64,000 nt of DNA from Populus alba (Eukaryota > Streptophyta > Magnoliopsida > Malpighiales > Salicaceae), in assembly GCF_005239225.2 (NCBI RefSeq), contig NC_133293.1, forward strand, positions 12,058,333 through 12,122,332. Reading direction: 5' to 3'. Shown piece after piece: positions 1 through 13,200 of this stretch; the first letter of the stretch is position 1, and the number at the start of each line of letters is the position of its first letter. The notes under the pieces were generated by a model, which saw only the letters and a program-made list of their open reading frames with translations, made no database searches and was not told the DNA's origin. The translations under genes and the position numbers were made by a program.

Positions 1-756
1 TATGTTTATATGTGAGAAAAATTGGAGAATTTTTTAATCTAGGATTAACTGTGATAAGGTGTGAAATCTGGGTTAAATTCAAAGTTTTTATGAGATATGG
101 ACCAAACTACAAGTGGCCTAGGGTGTAAGAACAAGCACATTGCAAAATTAGCCAGATAAAATTAATTGATTTTGGGAATCGACTGTACCAGCAACTTGAT
201 CAATTTCACGTTTTCCCATTTGAACTGACAGTCCAGTCTGGCTTTCTTGCTACAAAATTTGAGAAAATGGAGTCCAGCCAAGTGATTAGCTTTTTTAAAC
301 TCTAAAGTGGTGGCTAGGTTGCGAATTCTCCCCATTTCCTGCCTGGAGAGAGCTCTATTTACATGGCTCATAATACCTATCCTTTGACGTCTCAGGAAAA
401 GCGCAAATGAGAGGGTATTGGAGGAGTGTCAATCAAGGTTATTGGGGACACCACTCCCCGTCTCGATTCCCCCCTTGCTTGGCCTTGGGCATTATTGAAG
501 TGAGAGAGGACTCCCACTTTCGCTCTCGCATCAATGTGACTAAGGAGGTGAGGTCAAGATCATCAATGCTTCTAATGGAATATTTTAATTTGACAAAATT
601 TCTAGTGCGTCTGCATTACCCACTCCCTATCCAACCGCTAACTAACCACAGCTACTCATTCAAACTAGAGTAATCTTCAAGTCCTGAGTCTTTGGCCTTC
701 CCATGTTAAAAAAATATGATAGATAAACATTAAGGAAAGAAATTTAATAACTTTAC
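1..756. other. Left edge: presumed last intron of the DRP1C gene
   Basis: No exon recognised. The DRP1C reading frame is still open after the exon at 757-896, and I looked here on the minus strand for the final exon (about 42 residues ending in a DAVAW-type tail) without finding it. The stretch is therefore most simply the 3-prime part of a last intron longer than 756 bp. Two short ORFs (162-371 minus, 407-673 plus) resemble nothing I know. Confidence 0.6.
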
Positions 757-3700
757 CTCCCTCCTCCCAACTTGAGCATAGAAGTTATTTAGAAGACATC
801 TCTTCGCCTCTCGAACCTGGCAATAAACCACCGCTTTCGGAATAGAGTTCCGCAGTGTATCACAAACCATACCAATATAGGCACTGACATTGGATCCTGA
901 AATAAATTTATGATTTATCAGCAATTGTGGGTCCGCATGTTTTCCTACTATTTGATAATTACATACTTCCCAATTTCTGAGAAATGAAAGAATTTCAGAA
1001 TTGAACTTCTAGTAATATATGAACACAACTATTCATACAGCTCCAAATTTTGCATACAAGAAAGAACATAAACAAATTAAAAAAGAATAATCATACAGAT
1101 AGTTCTCATCCATAACACTAAACTGATTGCTAAAATGAAGATCTTTAAACTAAGTGCCTCGCAGTTTCCCTAATAAAAGAGGAAAAAGGAACAAAGGGGA
1201 AAACAATTAGAGAATTCCGTACCAATCCTCCTGAAATGATTGTCATTGTAACGATCCGCATTTGGGCCTGGTTGATTTGGGTTGGTGTTTGTGTTCTTCT
1301 CTGGTTCTAGGTGAAGCTTTCGGAAAAATTCCACAGTAAGATAGCTAGACTCCATGTCAACCAGGCGTTGAACTGTTCTTCGGCTTTCATCGCGGAATCT
1401 CTCCAAAGCTTCATTTGCAGCAGCAGCAATGTCAGATTGAAGGGTTGGAAATCGCTTCAGTTCCTGCAATGGCCATAAGATAGCATCAATTTTTTATTTT
1501 TTTTTTCATTTTTGGCATCCTCAGATTCATCCATGACTGAACATTCAAGCTCACATACGACCACATGACAACGCACTTATAGTAGGAAATTGTTGGATGG
1601 CATATAACAGTTAACTCCAGATGAGGACACATCACTGGTTCTCAGCAGTCATCATTCAACTCCCATATTAACAAGTGGCATTTCTGCCCTCAAATTGCGC
1701 GCAAGGCTATCTTCAGAAAGTATAAAGCCAATCTTCAAAACGAAACTATGGTAGCAGCTATTGTGTTAAAATTCAAAAAGACAAGTCTTCCCTCAAATGC
1801 AACCCTCACATTTCAATTCATCAGGGAGATGCTTAAATTTTGGGAAGAATTGACTTCAATGCAACATGCAGCTTGCTTTTGGCTGGCAGCAGGTCAAGCT
1901 TTTTGGCCATCCAAGTAAAAGCATCATTTGCTGAACTTCAACAGGGTAAAACTTACCAAATTCACCTCAGTGCATTAAAAGTACCCAAAATCAGGTCTTA
2001 TCTATCAATTGAACACAAGCCTATCAAATATGTTTTAGAGAGGATTGGTTTCCATTTCACTTCAATTTCAACAGGATTCTTAATAAATCTATTCCAAAGT
2101 CACATGAGCATCTCATAGTGAATCAAATACCAATGTTACACATACTTTGTCGAGTGCAAGTACATACAAGAGTACTTATGTGGCTTGACAAATATTTCTC
2201 TGCAGTTCTGTCTCCATGGGTCCCTAGATTTGGCAGTAATATTGGTTGTATTCCAAAGCAGACATAAATAGGAGGTCACTTCACTTTTAAGATAAAATAG
2301 CATTATTCTTCCAAAATTTTATCTTTTACTGTAGCAACAGCATCTATACTGAGTTGGGCTCAAAAACTTCTATGCCAAGGAGAAAAAACTAGAAGCATTC
2401 AAACTAAACAACATGACTTCATCAAGGACTGTTAAGGAACAAAAGAAGACTATTTTGTTATATAAACAATGAAATCATTACAGTGTACTCATCTAGACAG
2501 AGAGCAAATTTGATTTACATGCAAAAAGTTGCTTGCAAATAAAGACTGCTTACCTCCGTTAGAGCTATTGACTTCCGAACAAGTTCCTTCAAAACAAAGT
2601 GCACCTAAGGAAGAGAGCATAGCAGAAAATATTATTTTGATAGAAATAGAATAAAAAGATGCATCCAATGCCAGAACTACATAATTATATATATATGAAA
2701 AAAATCAAATCAATTTGTTTCCAAGGCTTTTTTTCTCTGAAATGAAAACAATGTTGGTTACAATATTACAAAATCATGATAGTATGCTATCTCTAGATTA
2801 TTTCCCCTCAATCCCCTGGTTATAAAAAATCAAACCACGTCATTCAGATATATCCTATAGCATCCATCACCTAGGGTATACATACGTAGCACAACCAAAG
2901 GACTTCTACATAAAGACGAATAAGACATCTATCATTCCCACATTATCCAGATTTTATGCATCGTATAAAAGACAAGCCTGAAGAATAAGTCAGGCAAATT
3001 ATATGGAACTAAAACTTCTTGCTGCCCATGGTAGTAGGAATTCCTCCAACCATGTTATGGAGAGACTTTTAAGCAAAATAATACATTGCATATATAGTTC
3101 TACCAGAATTTCAAAATCATTAGGTCTGGCACAGGTAAGAACATTACTGCATCCACAGTTGCTTCCGCTGGTCCTTTGAAATAGCTTATGGATCCATCAA
3201 TTAGTCTTCTGTATCCCTGTTCTGGAGCAATTAAATGTGGCTGATAACCATCAGCTTCTGAAACAACTTTTTGCACATTTTTCATAGAGAGATGACGATC
3301 AAACGGCAGCTTCTTCAAAGCAGCTGGTAGTTGATGGTCAAAAACACCATATATTCGATCTCCACCAGGACGCCTGAGATAAGAATTGTTACTCAAGTAT
3401 ATGGCAATTATCTGGGAAAATTAAAATTTCAGAATAAAAGAATTAAACATGTCCAAATCAAAAACATCATACACAAAATTCTGACTTTTATCAAATTGTC
3501 TGTACAATTAAAATAAAATCAACAAAGAATCTGTGTAGATTTTTCAATGTGGAAAACTGTCAGTAAATAGAATCGAGAAAGGAAATTGCAATTACCCTCC
3601 ATCAAGGTGTTCCTTAAATACACGGTCAAATGCACGACACAATTCTAGAATCGTATACAGCTGAGCCTGTATGAAAGGAAACATAATTGCAAGTTAATAT

Positions 3701-6700
3701 TGGACGATTGAATACTTTAATTTACTAAGAATTCAGAAATTCTCGTTCTTGTGATTTCTCACCCCTGAGTCTACAGCTATAGGCCTGCCAATGCGGTCCA
3801 ACTCTGCATTAAGCTCATCAATAGTCTTGTTTATTAGAGCAATGATACTTGGTATCCGCTGTCTGATAACTGTCTCTAAATGCTAATATGAGAAAACGTG
3901 CAAAAAAAAAAAACAAGGAAGGGGTTACAAAGAAGAAAACATCAGTTTAAGACGGGATTCAAAAGTTAAAGCACCAAAAGGAACGACATTTGTTATAAAG
4001 TAGGGGACATTGTAAGAAGATAATATGGATAAAAAGACCTTGGACAAAAGTTTTGCAAGATACTCTGCGCCCATTTTACTGGACAAATGTCCATACTCGG
4101 GGCTTGTTTCAAAATATTCTCTCTCCTTCCGACGGGCAGCAATCATGTCCACATTCTTGTTGATGTCAGCTTGTGAACGATTAACAATTCCAACCCAGGG
4201 ATGTTGTAGCCTATATGAGCGCCCTTCAAGAACCTTAATTCATTGATGTAGAGGAACTATCAGATTTATATATTGAGGAAATGAATTTCATGGTTAGCAA
4301 TCAAGGTAGTTAATAAAAATGAATCCATACATCCAGAGCATTGGTTCCCTTGTCCATCAGATCAAGCTTTGTCAGCACACCAAAGGTTCTTTCACCTAAA
4401 TACACCAGATACAACAAACAAAAATTTCACTCTCCATCCATTAACCACCTTTGAAAGAAAGCTTTAGAAGGGAGGAGTTTCACCCTTAAACATTTGCAGC
4501 CTAAGTTGTCTTACCTGAAGGATCAACTTCTCTTGCTAGTTTTATGGCGTCTGAAGTGGCAATATCTTGATTCGCAGGAGAAATTGCCAATATGATGCTG
4601 TTGGGCTACCAAATCAGAGAATTCCATAAGCTGATAAGTAAAAGAGTATGTAATCACAAAATAGATTATGCCAAAACTTCATGTAGAGCAATTGAATTAA
4701 AAAGTGATGTATAACACAGAAAGAAACGGATCTTGAAGAGATAGTGCTTTTCGCTCCTACTTTAAAATGTCATGTCAACAGCAACAGAAACAGAAACGGC
4801 ATTGGCAAAGAAGAAGAGTAAGGCATGCTTTGAAGAATAGTAACAATAATGTCATCCATGCACATTAAAAAACATTACAGGATAGCGTGATCTTCCACAT
4901 TAACAGCCAGTACACAAGACATTTTGCCTCACTGTCTCAAAATTTAGCAAGGCCAAGTTTTCTTGAAGAAACCTTCAGCAACAGGGAAAAAAAAAAAAAA
5001 GAACCCAAAATCTTATAGGCTGTGAGAATAACTCTACAGGTGGAAGAGGAAGAGATGAAAGATGGGGGGGACGTGCGGGTTGAACTTGCAATTTATTCTA
5101 CTTGCAATTTATTCTACAACCAACACGCTTCTAAACATCACAGGCCCCACCTCTGTGCTTTCTTGCTCATAGATTTTCAACACTACACAACAAGCCTTTT
5201 CCCACCATTTACTGAATCCCACCTGCTAATATATTACAAAATCCAGTCCAGGCCTCTATTACTGACACAAGAAGTTTCAATTTTGGAGAAGTGGTCTCCT
5301 TCTGCAAGGACCTGGGCAGATGAACTGATAAAGGTCCGTTGCTGAGACAGAAATGGCGGGGCTAAGGTTCGGAATACCAAAACTACTCTTACAAACTACT
5401 TTTGAGTGAACAAGAATAAAGTAACAAAAGAAAACAATGCACATATTAGATGGAGGTTGAACCCTAGATCAATCGTTGCTTGCTCTTGCACTGGCTTGTG
5501 CTTAATGGTTTTAAGTCTATTAGAAACCATTTGGAAATAATTCATAGCATATGGCTAAAATAACTAGCAGTACAGAAAGAAAAATTTAACTTGCTTTTAC
5601 TGATTGATTTCTAACAAGAATTAAAAGGCATCCATTCTAGTTCAGAATAATATGGGCATTAAATCCTTTGACTCTAAACTAAACAAAGTTATTTTAAAAG
5701 AAACCATGTCTGAATCAACATGATTCAATCTAACAGGTAGAACATCCTAGATCACTCAAAAAATCCCTATTCTTTTCTTCTTATCCTTTATTGCCATGTG
5801 GAGTTCTGGATGGGATTTCTCCCATCACTGATTTTATTGAAATTGATTAAATCCTTTTTTTATCTCTAAAAATATTATGCATGTGAAGAGGTATCCCTTC
5901 ACCGATCACATTCTCTTATTTATTCTCTAAGCATCTTGCACATATGAAGGAGTATCTTTTTTCTACTAAAAAGTTAGATATTATTCTCACCTTCTCCACA
6001 TAAGAACGGACCATATTTTCAATATCTTCAACTATACTCTCTGGCTGGCCCTCTGCAAAACCCAAAATAAAACATCATTGCATGTATGAACAAAAATTTT
6101 TAGCAGTTATAAAAGAAATTTTAAGAATTGATTTGTGCAATTTTTACTAGAAGATAAGAGCAGACAGTCTTACCTACAGCCACCTTTGTCAAACCAGGAA
6201 GATCTATGAGGGTTAGATTGACAACTGTCAAACAAAATCATGAATTTAAGTCAATCCATCTGAAGGATTCAAGATGCTCAGAAATAACCTATGTTAATGA
6301 AAAATGAGAACGCAAGAGAATGAGGAAACATTGAAATTTTTAAGTGTCTATTATACTCACAAGAACAAGAACAAAATCAGAATAAATGCTTGAACAATCA
6401 TTGTTTCCCAAAGAAGCTAGCCTGCCTTATCCTCCCAACATAAAGAAACCAAGAGAGAGAAAGAGAAAGATGGGAGACAGCAAATGTATACTGAGTGAGT
6501 GGTTGTCACTAATGAAAATTGTGTGAGGGATCTTGGTTGCATTTATTGTGTGAACTCCCAAAAAAAATCACAAGAAAAGGAAACAAGTTTGAAACTTGGT
6601 CAATTCTAGAGGGATCCCTTCAACTGACAAAGGTTTACGTAGCAGGAAAGTGGTTCTACAGAACAAGTACACGTGACAATATGCAAAACATGCACAGGCA

Positions 6701-7958
6701 AGGATGATGAACCTTGAATGAAAAACATATGGCATCTGCCCTGAAGAGAGGAAATCCAAAAGAAGACATATAAAACATTAGAGGTATGGATGGGCAGCCC
6801 GTATCCAAAAGATCACAAACCAGTACTACAAGGGGTTAGGAGCTAGGATCATGCACAAAAATTGGAAAGGAGATGCAAATCATAGCTGCTAGAAATGCCC
6901 CAACTCTTGTGCCAATAACAATAGTTACTTGCACCATATTTTTCTCTTTAACTGGCATGCCTACAATTCACATTGGCCTTTCAATGGTGTCTTAAGATGA
7001 ACTAGAGATAGTTAGGTCATAGGTTTCTGTAGAACAGTCTTTTTAAATAAACAAACCTATGCAGGTACATTTAAACACAATAAGGCACTGTACGAAAAGT
7101 GATATTTAAAAAATGTTGTGGGAAGAGAATTTTTCTCACAATTACAGCTTAAGCAGGTCAATTAAATAACTTTATTCAAAATGTAGTTGCAAGGGAAATA
7201 CCGACCATTTGGAGAATATATACTGAGATGAATTGGAACGTTAGAGATTTGCTTGCTCTTCCCAGTAATGCGATCTGTTTCATCTGCGATTTCCTTACGG
7301 ACAGAAGCTACAAACATAGAGCATAAACAAGATAACTGAGTTAAGAAAGTTTTCGGCAACGATCTGAGCGAGGATGGCAATCCTCAGCCAAAACTGATTT
7401 AGTTTTCATACCAAAATCAGTAAACTTCTTCCTGGGCGCATGAAGAAACTCGGCATAATCAGACCCGCCATCTATTTTATGAAGTTGCAATACCAGTGGC
7501 CTCCTTGTAACAATACCTTCAATACATAACCAGAACAAGATTAGATAAATATCTTATCCTAAGCCAATATTAGATACTCAATTTCCTCGGGTTTTTTTTC
7601 AAATTGTTAGAAAAAAATGAAATTCAAATGCAAAATCAAATCATGTCAGGTAATTGAGAGCCTACCAGATCCACGAGGAAGGAAATCTCTGCCAACAACG
7701 CTTTCCAAAACTGAAGATTTTCCAGAACTCTACATACATTTCCACGGCAATATACGAAAATTAATTACTCCTGAAAAAACTGATTAAGAAATTAAAAAAC
7801 AAAAAAAAAAAGTTGAGAAAGAAGACCTGGCCACCAACAACAGCAACGGACGGAAGAGCTTCCCAGAGGGACATGCCTTCACCGCCATAATCGCCGAGAA
7901 CAGTGCAAGCTCTTTGGATTCTGTTTACGAGACCGATCAAGCTCTCCATTGTAGCCAT
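757..7958 (-). CDS. DRP1C: Dynamin-related protein 1C-type GTPase, 15 of about 16 exons, 3-prime end outside window
   Basis: Large GTPase of the plant phragmoplastin (DRP1) family. The family acts at the cell plate and in clathrin-mediated endocytosis at the plasma membrane. Exons, in transcript order: 7958-7827, 7729-7666, 7516-7412, 7307-7206, 6224-6174, 6052-5991, 4605-4515, 4395-4331, 4233-4039, 3882-3763, 3666-3596, 3373-3148, 2604-2554, 1463-1223, 896-757. They give 572 codons with all phases closing. The P-loop GGQSSGKSS is at residues 42-50 and spans the first splice junction. The switch threonine is T69, DLPG is at 142-145, TKLD at 211-214 and NRS at 242-244. The middle domain and most of the GED follow; there is no PH or proline-rich domain, as expected for DRP1. 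The N terminus ([20 protein letters not shown]) and the [12 protein letters not shown] segment fit DRP1C better than DRP1A or DRP1E. Arabidopsis DRP1C has 614 residues, so about 42 are missing to the left. The 5-prime leader (about 7959-8150) is GA-rich on the coding strand. Confidence 0.95.
4606..5990 (-). other. Largest DRP1C intron (intron 6), no gene inside
   Basis: This is a 1.39 kb intron. It carries a perfect 16 bp tandem duplication (ACTTGCAATTTATTCT, 5084-5115) and an unsupported ORF at 5022-5345. Nothing else is recognised. Confidence 0.7.
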
Positions 7959-8244
7959 TTTTAATTGCTTAAATGAATAAATAAAATGAATCTTTTAGAT
8001 CTGATGCAATGCGTGTGATTTTGTGTAAAAAAAAAGAAATGTGTGTGAGAGAGACAGAGAGAGATCGAGTTGTGGATCCAGGAAAGGTGTGAAAAGGGGT
8101 GTTTGGATCGGCGGAATAACAAATGGAGATTTTGTAGTTCGGCAAGAAGAATAGAATAGATGGGGACGTGGAATCTGAAACCGGGAGAGAAAATGCTTAA
8201 TAAAGAAACAAACGGTTGGAGAGAGGGAAGGTTTACTTACCCAA

Positions 8245-8252
8245 CATGCATG
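8245..8252. promoter_or_regulatory. RY-type palindrome CATGCATG upstream of DRP1C
   Basis: CATGCATG is the RY core bound by plant B3-domain regulators. It sits about 290 bp upstream of the DRP1C start codon. An 8-mer can occur by chance, so function is a guess. Confidence 0.25.
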
Positions 8253-8997
8253 TCTGCTTTCCCTTTTAATATCATATATTTTTTTCAATGTAAAAAAAAA
8301 AAAAAGTGTACATTTTTCCCAAATTTGGCTGTAAACATTAACATTAATCATCCACTTATATATCCTAAGCCAAACCTGAGGGTAAATGATGGGAAAAAAC
8401 AGGGTCGATGATGAAAAATACAACTTTTATTTTACTATACAAATTGGGAGATACTATAAATTATGAACATGGGATAAAATATTTTTTTGTGGCAATATCT
8501 TTACGTACTGCTAGTAGCTTCCTGTAGATGGAAAGCACTTTGCCATGTAAATTCTTGGGAAAATATTTTTAAGACAAGTATTTTTACTATGACAATCTTA
8601 ACTTAGATTTTTTCTCAGTTAAAACTATATATTACGACGAAGATGACTTAGGCTGTCTGTTGAAAAATAGTTTTATTTTGAAAAGTAAATTTCAGGAAAA
8701 GTAAATTCTGGAAAAGTAAATTTTAAAAAATATTTTTTGATGTTTGATAATGTAATAAAAAATAAATTGAAAAACATTTAAGCCATGTAATTTATTGAAA
8801 ATAATAAATTAATTTTTATAGTATAAAAATAATTAAATAGTACTATGAACAATAATGATCATTCTCAAATAATTTTTTTTTCCTTTCAAAGTTTCCTTTT
8901 TATATATAAAAATGAATATTTATTACAAATTTTATATTTCGACCAGGTTTTGAATTAATTTTCTTACTTGTTGATCAAATATCAAAATTATATCTTA

Positions 8998-8998
<1 letters not shown>

Positions 8999-9027
<29 letters not shown>
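8999..9027. repeat. (ATT)n microsatellite
   Basis: About nine uninterrupted ATT/TTA units in the spacer between DRP1C and MAP70; likely polymorphic. Confidence 0.9.
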
Positions 9028-9028
<1 letters not shown>

Positions 9029-10231
9029 GATGTGATATTTCCTCGTTAAATAAGCGTGTTGAAAGCCTCACGATAAAACTTCTCTCCATGAGCAGAATAA
9101 CGTTAATATCTTTACCGTTATTATCTTGAATAGAGTTAAAAACAGAAAAAGATAAAAAAAAACAAAAAGGGTGATTGCCATTATAAAGGTCAAAATATTT
9201 GGATTAGGGACTGGATATTTTATTCAAAAGGAAAGATCCATTCGTTAAAATTTGAGATTTCTACAAGTTTTAAAAAATATAGAACAAGGATATTATAAAA
9301 TTGAAAGAATGACAATCTTCATTACTCAAATTCAAGAGTATTTAAAAAAATACATTAAAATAGTTTTTTATTTTTAATATCTACACGAAAAATACTAAAT
9401 AAAAGAACATCAATTTATCCTTTTTCAATCACAACAAAGCACTGGTTATATGTTTTTTTATCTTGTTTATTATGTTTATGAAGCATTGCTTTAAAAAAAT
9501 TATTTAAAAATATATTAAATTAATATATTTTTTTTAAATATGTGTTTAACATTAGCAACATTAAAATAATATAAAATATCAAAAAATGAGTTAATTTTAA
9601 AAAAAAAATATCTAAGGCTTTGGAAACGTGAAAACATCCTGCTTTTATTTTTTACAGTCATGTATTATTATTATTATAGTGGAGAAAATGGCAAACGTTT
9701 AACATGACAAGACGGTGCAATTGAGATGATTTAAACAGAGAATGAAAGAAGATCAGTGCTACATTTATAACCATATAGATGAATAACACAACCACAAGAT
9801 CTGAATTTGATCTGATTACAAAAATGTTAACATGAACAGACAACAATCACGCTAGATGCAGAGTACAGATAATAAACTGCAAAATGGTAGACCACAGAAA
9901 AGCCAATAAACTACACCTATACAACCACACAACCACCGTCCACTCAAAAGAAAAACCTGACAAAAGGTTAGCCCAAAGTCAATATCTTCCTTGTCTCTCT
10001 AAACAGAGGAATAACAGTCTATGTCAGATGCATACCGATTTCATCCTACGGTAATTTTCTCTCCCTGAATAGTTTCTTTGACAATTTCAGTGGAACAGGG
10101 TCATCGGCATGCCAGTTACAATCTCTTTATAATCAATCACAGTTGAGGGAAATGAAAATTATAAAAATGAACTGAAGACCAAGGCCTATGCAGATTTACT
10201 CCTTGCTGATTCCGGGGGTGCAAATTATTGG

Positions 10232-13200
10232 TCATTGGGTGCTGCGTGTTAACCCGCTACGTGATACACTTCTGCACAAAATAGGAGGATCTCTCTAAGA
10301 CAAATAAATATTTATCTAAACAGCTCACTTTTCTTAGATTGCAAACTTTTTTCAGCGCTACTAACCAGACGAGATAACTGAAATCATAAAGTTAAGTATC
10401 TTCTAGGTGAATAGAAATTCAAGTATTGCCACAGCCAGAAGATTTAATCATGCCAGATTCTGTTCTACATGATCCTATACAATAAGGAAACAAATTGAAA
10501 TACCCCATTAATAGGGAGGATAACAAAATGTTAGCAACCAGTTTTAGCATCTAACTCATAGTTCTAATCTAAAGGTCCCTCGTTTAATGGAACTTGAAAC
10601 CAAGATCCTCTACTTGGACACTTAATCCTGTAAATTTAATTGATAAACAATAATAAAGAACACAGGCAACGCTCATCTTCTTCATTCAATTGTTCATCAT
10701 CCTCCATTTTAGTTGCTTCAAACGATAGACTGCAGGCCAGGATATTGTTGACCAGCAAAGGGCAATGTTTATTTAACTTCTTCAATGCACATTTACATGT
10801 GTGCATACATGCATACAATCACGAGTAATGTATGGGATAGAGAGGAGAGGGAGGGGGCAAAGCTACAAAAAAAGAGCCACGGATCCTGGTTTGGTTCAAC
10901 TTTAGCCCAGTTCTTCAGTTTACTAGGCATGCCATTGTCAGAAATCAAAGTTGAAACTCTAATTCCTCAAGACACTCAACTAGATCTCATCTTAAATATT
11001 TGCTAAAGCAAGAGCCAAGCCCAGAGAAACTACAGGGCTCACTGCTTGCCATTCAATCCCTACATGCATGTTCTTTTCACTTGGACAATTTCTTTCCCAG
11101 TATGCATTACTAAAAGGATGGATTGACACAGAATATAGCTAACTACTATATTAAAACACTATAGATGTAAAGTCAGTAAAACAAGAAATTGACATGAACC
11201 AGAAATTTGAAAATAAACTTTCAAAAGACATGGTTTGATCTCCTTGGTCAATGAAAGATAATTACACACCAACCAATGGTGTTCACGTTACAATATATTA
11301 GTTTAGTTAAACACGTGAATTATTAGAGTGAAAGAACAGAGATAAGTTTCTAAAGTATGTACCTCCCAGGAAGCATCTGAGCAGCACTCACAGGCCCTTT
11401 CAAATTAGTAAACCGCTTTGCCCTATTCTCATGTTCTTTCTCTACACGCATGGCAGCAACCTCCTTCTCCATTGCAGCTACTTCTCTTCTCATCTTTTTT
11501 GCCTCAACTTCCATTGCTTTAGTTAATGTATCTACTTTCTTAGCTAACATCTGTAAAATCAACAATTGCAAAAAATAATAATTAAACAGATGTTTAAACA
11601 ACAGGACAATAACACAGACAAGAGAAAAATATCAACCTCGATTGCATCATCCTTGTCCTTTAGGCTTTGATCTTTTTCATGACCAGCTTTCCTCAAAACT
11701 ACGACCTCTTTTTGCAACATATCATACAGTATCCCAGGAACACTGTCCTCTGTATCTGCCGGTGGGAACTCAGTGGGCTTTTCATCCGAGTTCCCTTTCC
11801 ACAAATTAGGTGTCTCGGTCTCCTTGGTTCCGTCACAAGGTTGGTTGAATGAATGGTTTTGTCCAGCTCCATTTAAGAGCAATTTACTACTCCTGTCCAA
11901 TGATCTTGTGCCTCCATCAAATGATTTTGATGTTCCTTTAGCATGCTTCAGCACTGAACTGGTGCTAGAGGACAAAGATCTTGACTGAGAGGTTCTCTTG
12001 GACAAAAAGCCATTGGATGTCAATTTTGAAATGTTATCAGCTCCACCTAAGGATTGACGACGAGGCGGCCCATTGCTTATACACCTTCCCTCTGGTGCAC
12101 TGCGATTGCTGCTTGAAGACCCTCTTAAGCTCTCTTCAAGCACTTTGAGACGCAACTGATATTTCTCCTGAAAAATGCAAGAGCATAGTTTACTTTTGGA
12201 CCAGGAGAAAAGGCAAAACAAAGCAAAAAAACCAAAAGGCCTCAACTGGAAAAACCAGATCCTCACTTTCAACTGTGCTTCAGACTTTGCAGCCCGCTCA
12301 GTTATAGCAAGCTTGTCACGAAGTTGCTGCATTTCCCCCTATAACAACGGTGTATCAACATTGGTGAGGATTGAAAAGTACAAGGTATTTTAATAAAATG
12401 AAGAAAATTCAAAACAGAGATCAAACAACAGAAGGAAACAAAACTAAGTTCAACAGTAACCTGCAAAAATCTTCGCTCATCAAGCCATTGTTTTACAGGC
12501 ATCACTTTGTCATTAGCATCTTTCCACTCATTTGCTACAACTGTGGCCACTCTGTTTGCTGTTACCTTTGCACGGGCCAATTCCCGGTCAAGAGTTTTTC
12601 TTTCCTCCTGCAAAATAGAACAACAAGCAGATCATATTTATGGCAGCTTTGTAAGTATGATGTCCAGCAAAATATGTAATGAACATTACATTCATCTCCT
12701 GCACTTTCCGCTGGTAATCCCTAACAGCATTTGCTGCTGCACCACCAGCAAGAACAGCCTCTTCCAGTTCCCTTACAGTCTGGGTAAGTTTTTCAACCTC
12801 TGCAACCTTTTGTCTATGCATTTTGTCCAATATTTTGTTCTCTTCCTGCAATCACAAACAGTATATAGATCATACATTGTACACACTAAAATATCAAATA
12901 TCACATCCAACATATTTGTAAAAGAGGAATGAACAGCACCACACAAGCTTGCCATACCTGACAAATTTCTATCTGCTTCATTAACTCCTGGTTCTTGTTT
13001 TGGAGATCATCCACCATGGAGGCCTTGGCCAAGGCAACTTGAACTGTCCTTTCAGCCTCAATTAAAGCTGCTTCTTTAGATTTAGTTAGACGATCCAATG
13101 CTTTGTTATCATCTTGAAGCTTTGCAATCTTTAAAAGACCAGCAGAACACAGTGGTCAAAAGAAAAATCCTAAATCAACCAACATGTGCCCTTGTTGGCA

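Larger units (their letters stand above)
7959..9650. other. Spacer between DRP1C and MAP70: DRP1C leader and promoter, then AT-rich repeat DNA
   Basis: About 7959-8150 is the likely DRP1C 5-prime leader. Beyond it the DNA is AT-rich, with a repeat based on GGAAAAGTAAATT at about 8690-8730, an ATT microsatellite near 9000 and a copy of the dispersed AT-rich family at about 9490-9610. No coding sequence is recognised. Confidence 0.6.

Noticed and set aside
162..673. ORFs at 162-371 (minus) and 407-673 (plus) as exons or genes
   Set aside because: Neither matches the expected DRP1C C-terminal exon or any family I recognise, and both overlap DNA expected to be intron.
11667..11988. Plus-strand ORFs across the large MAP70 exon
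   Set aside because: They are antisense shadows of exon 9 (11637-12167), whose minus-strand frame matches MAP70 throughout.
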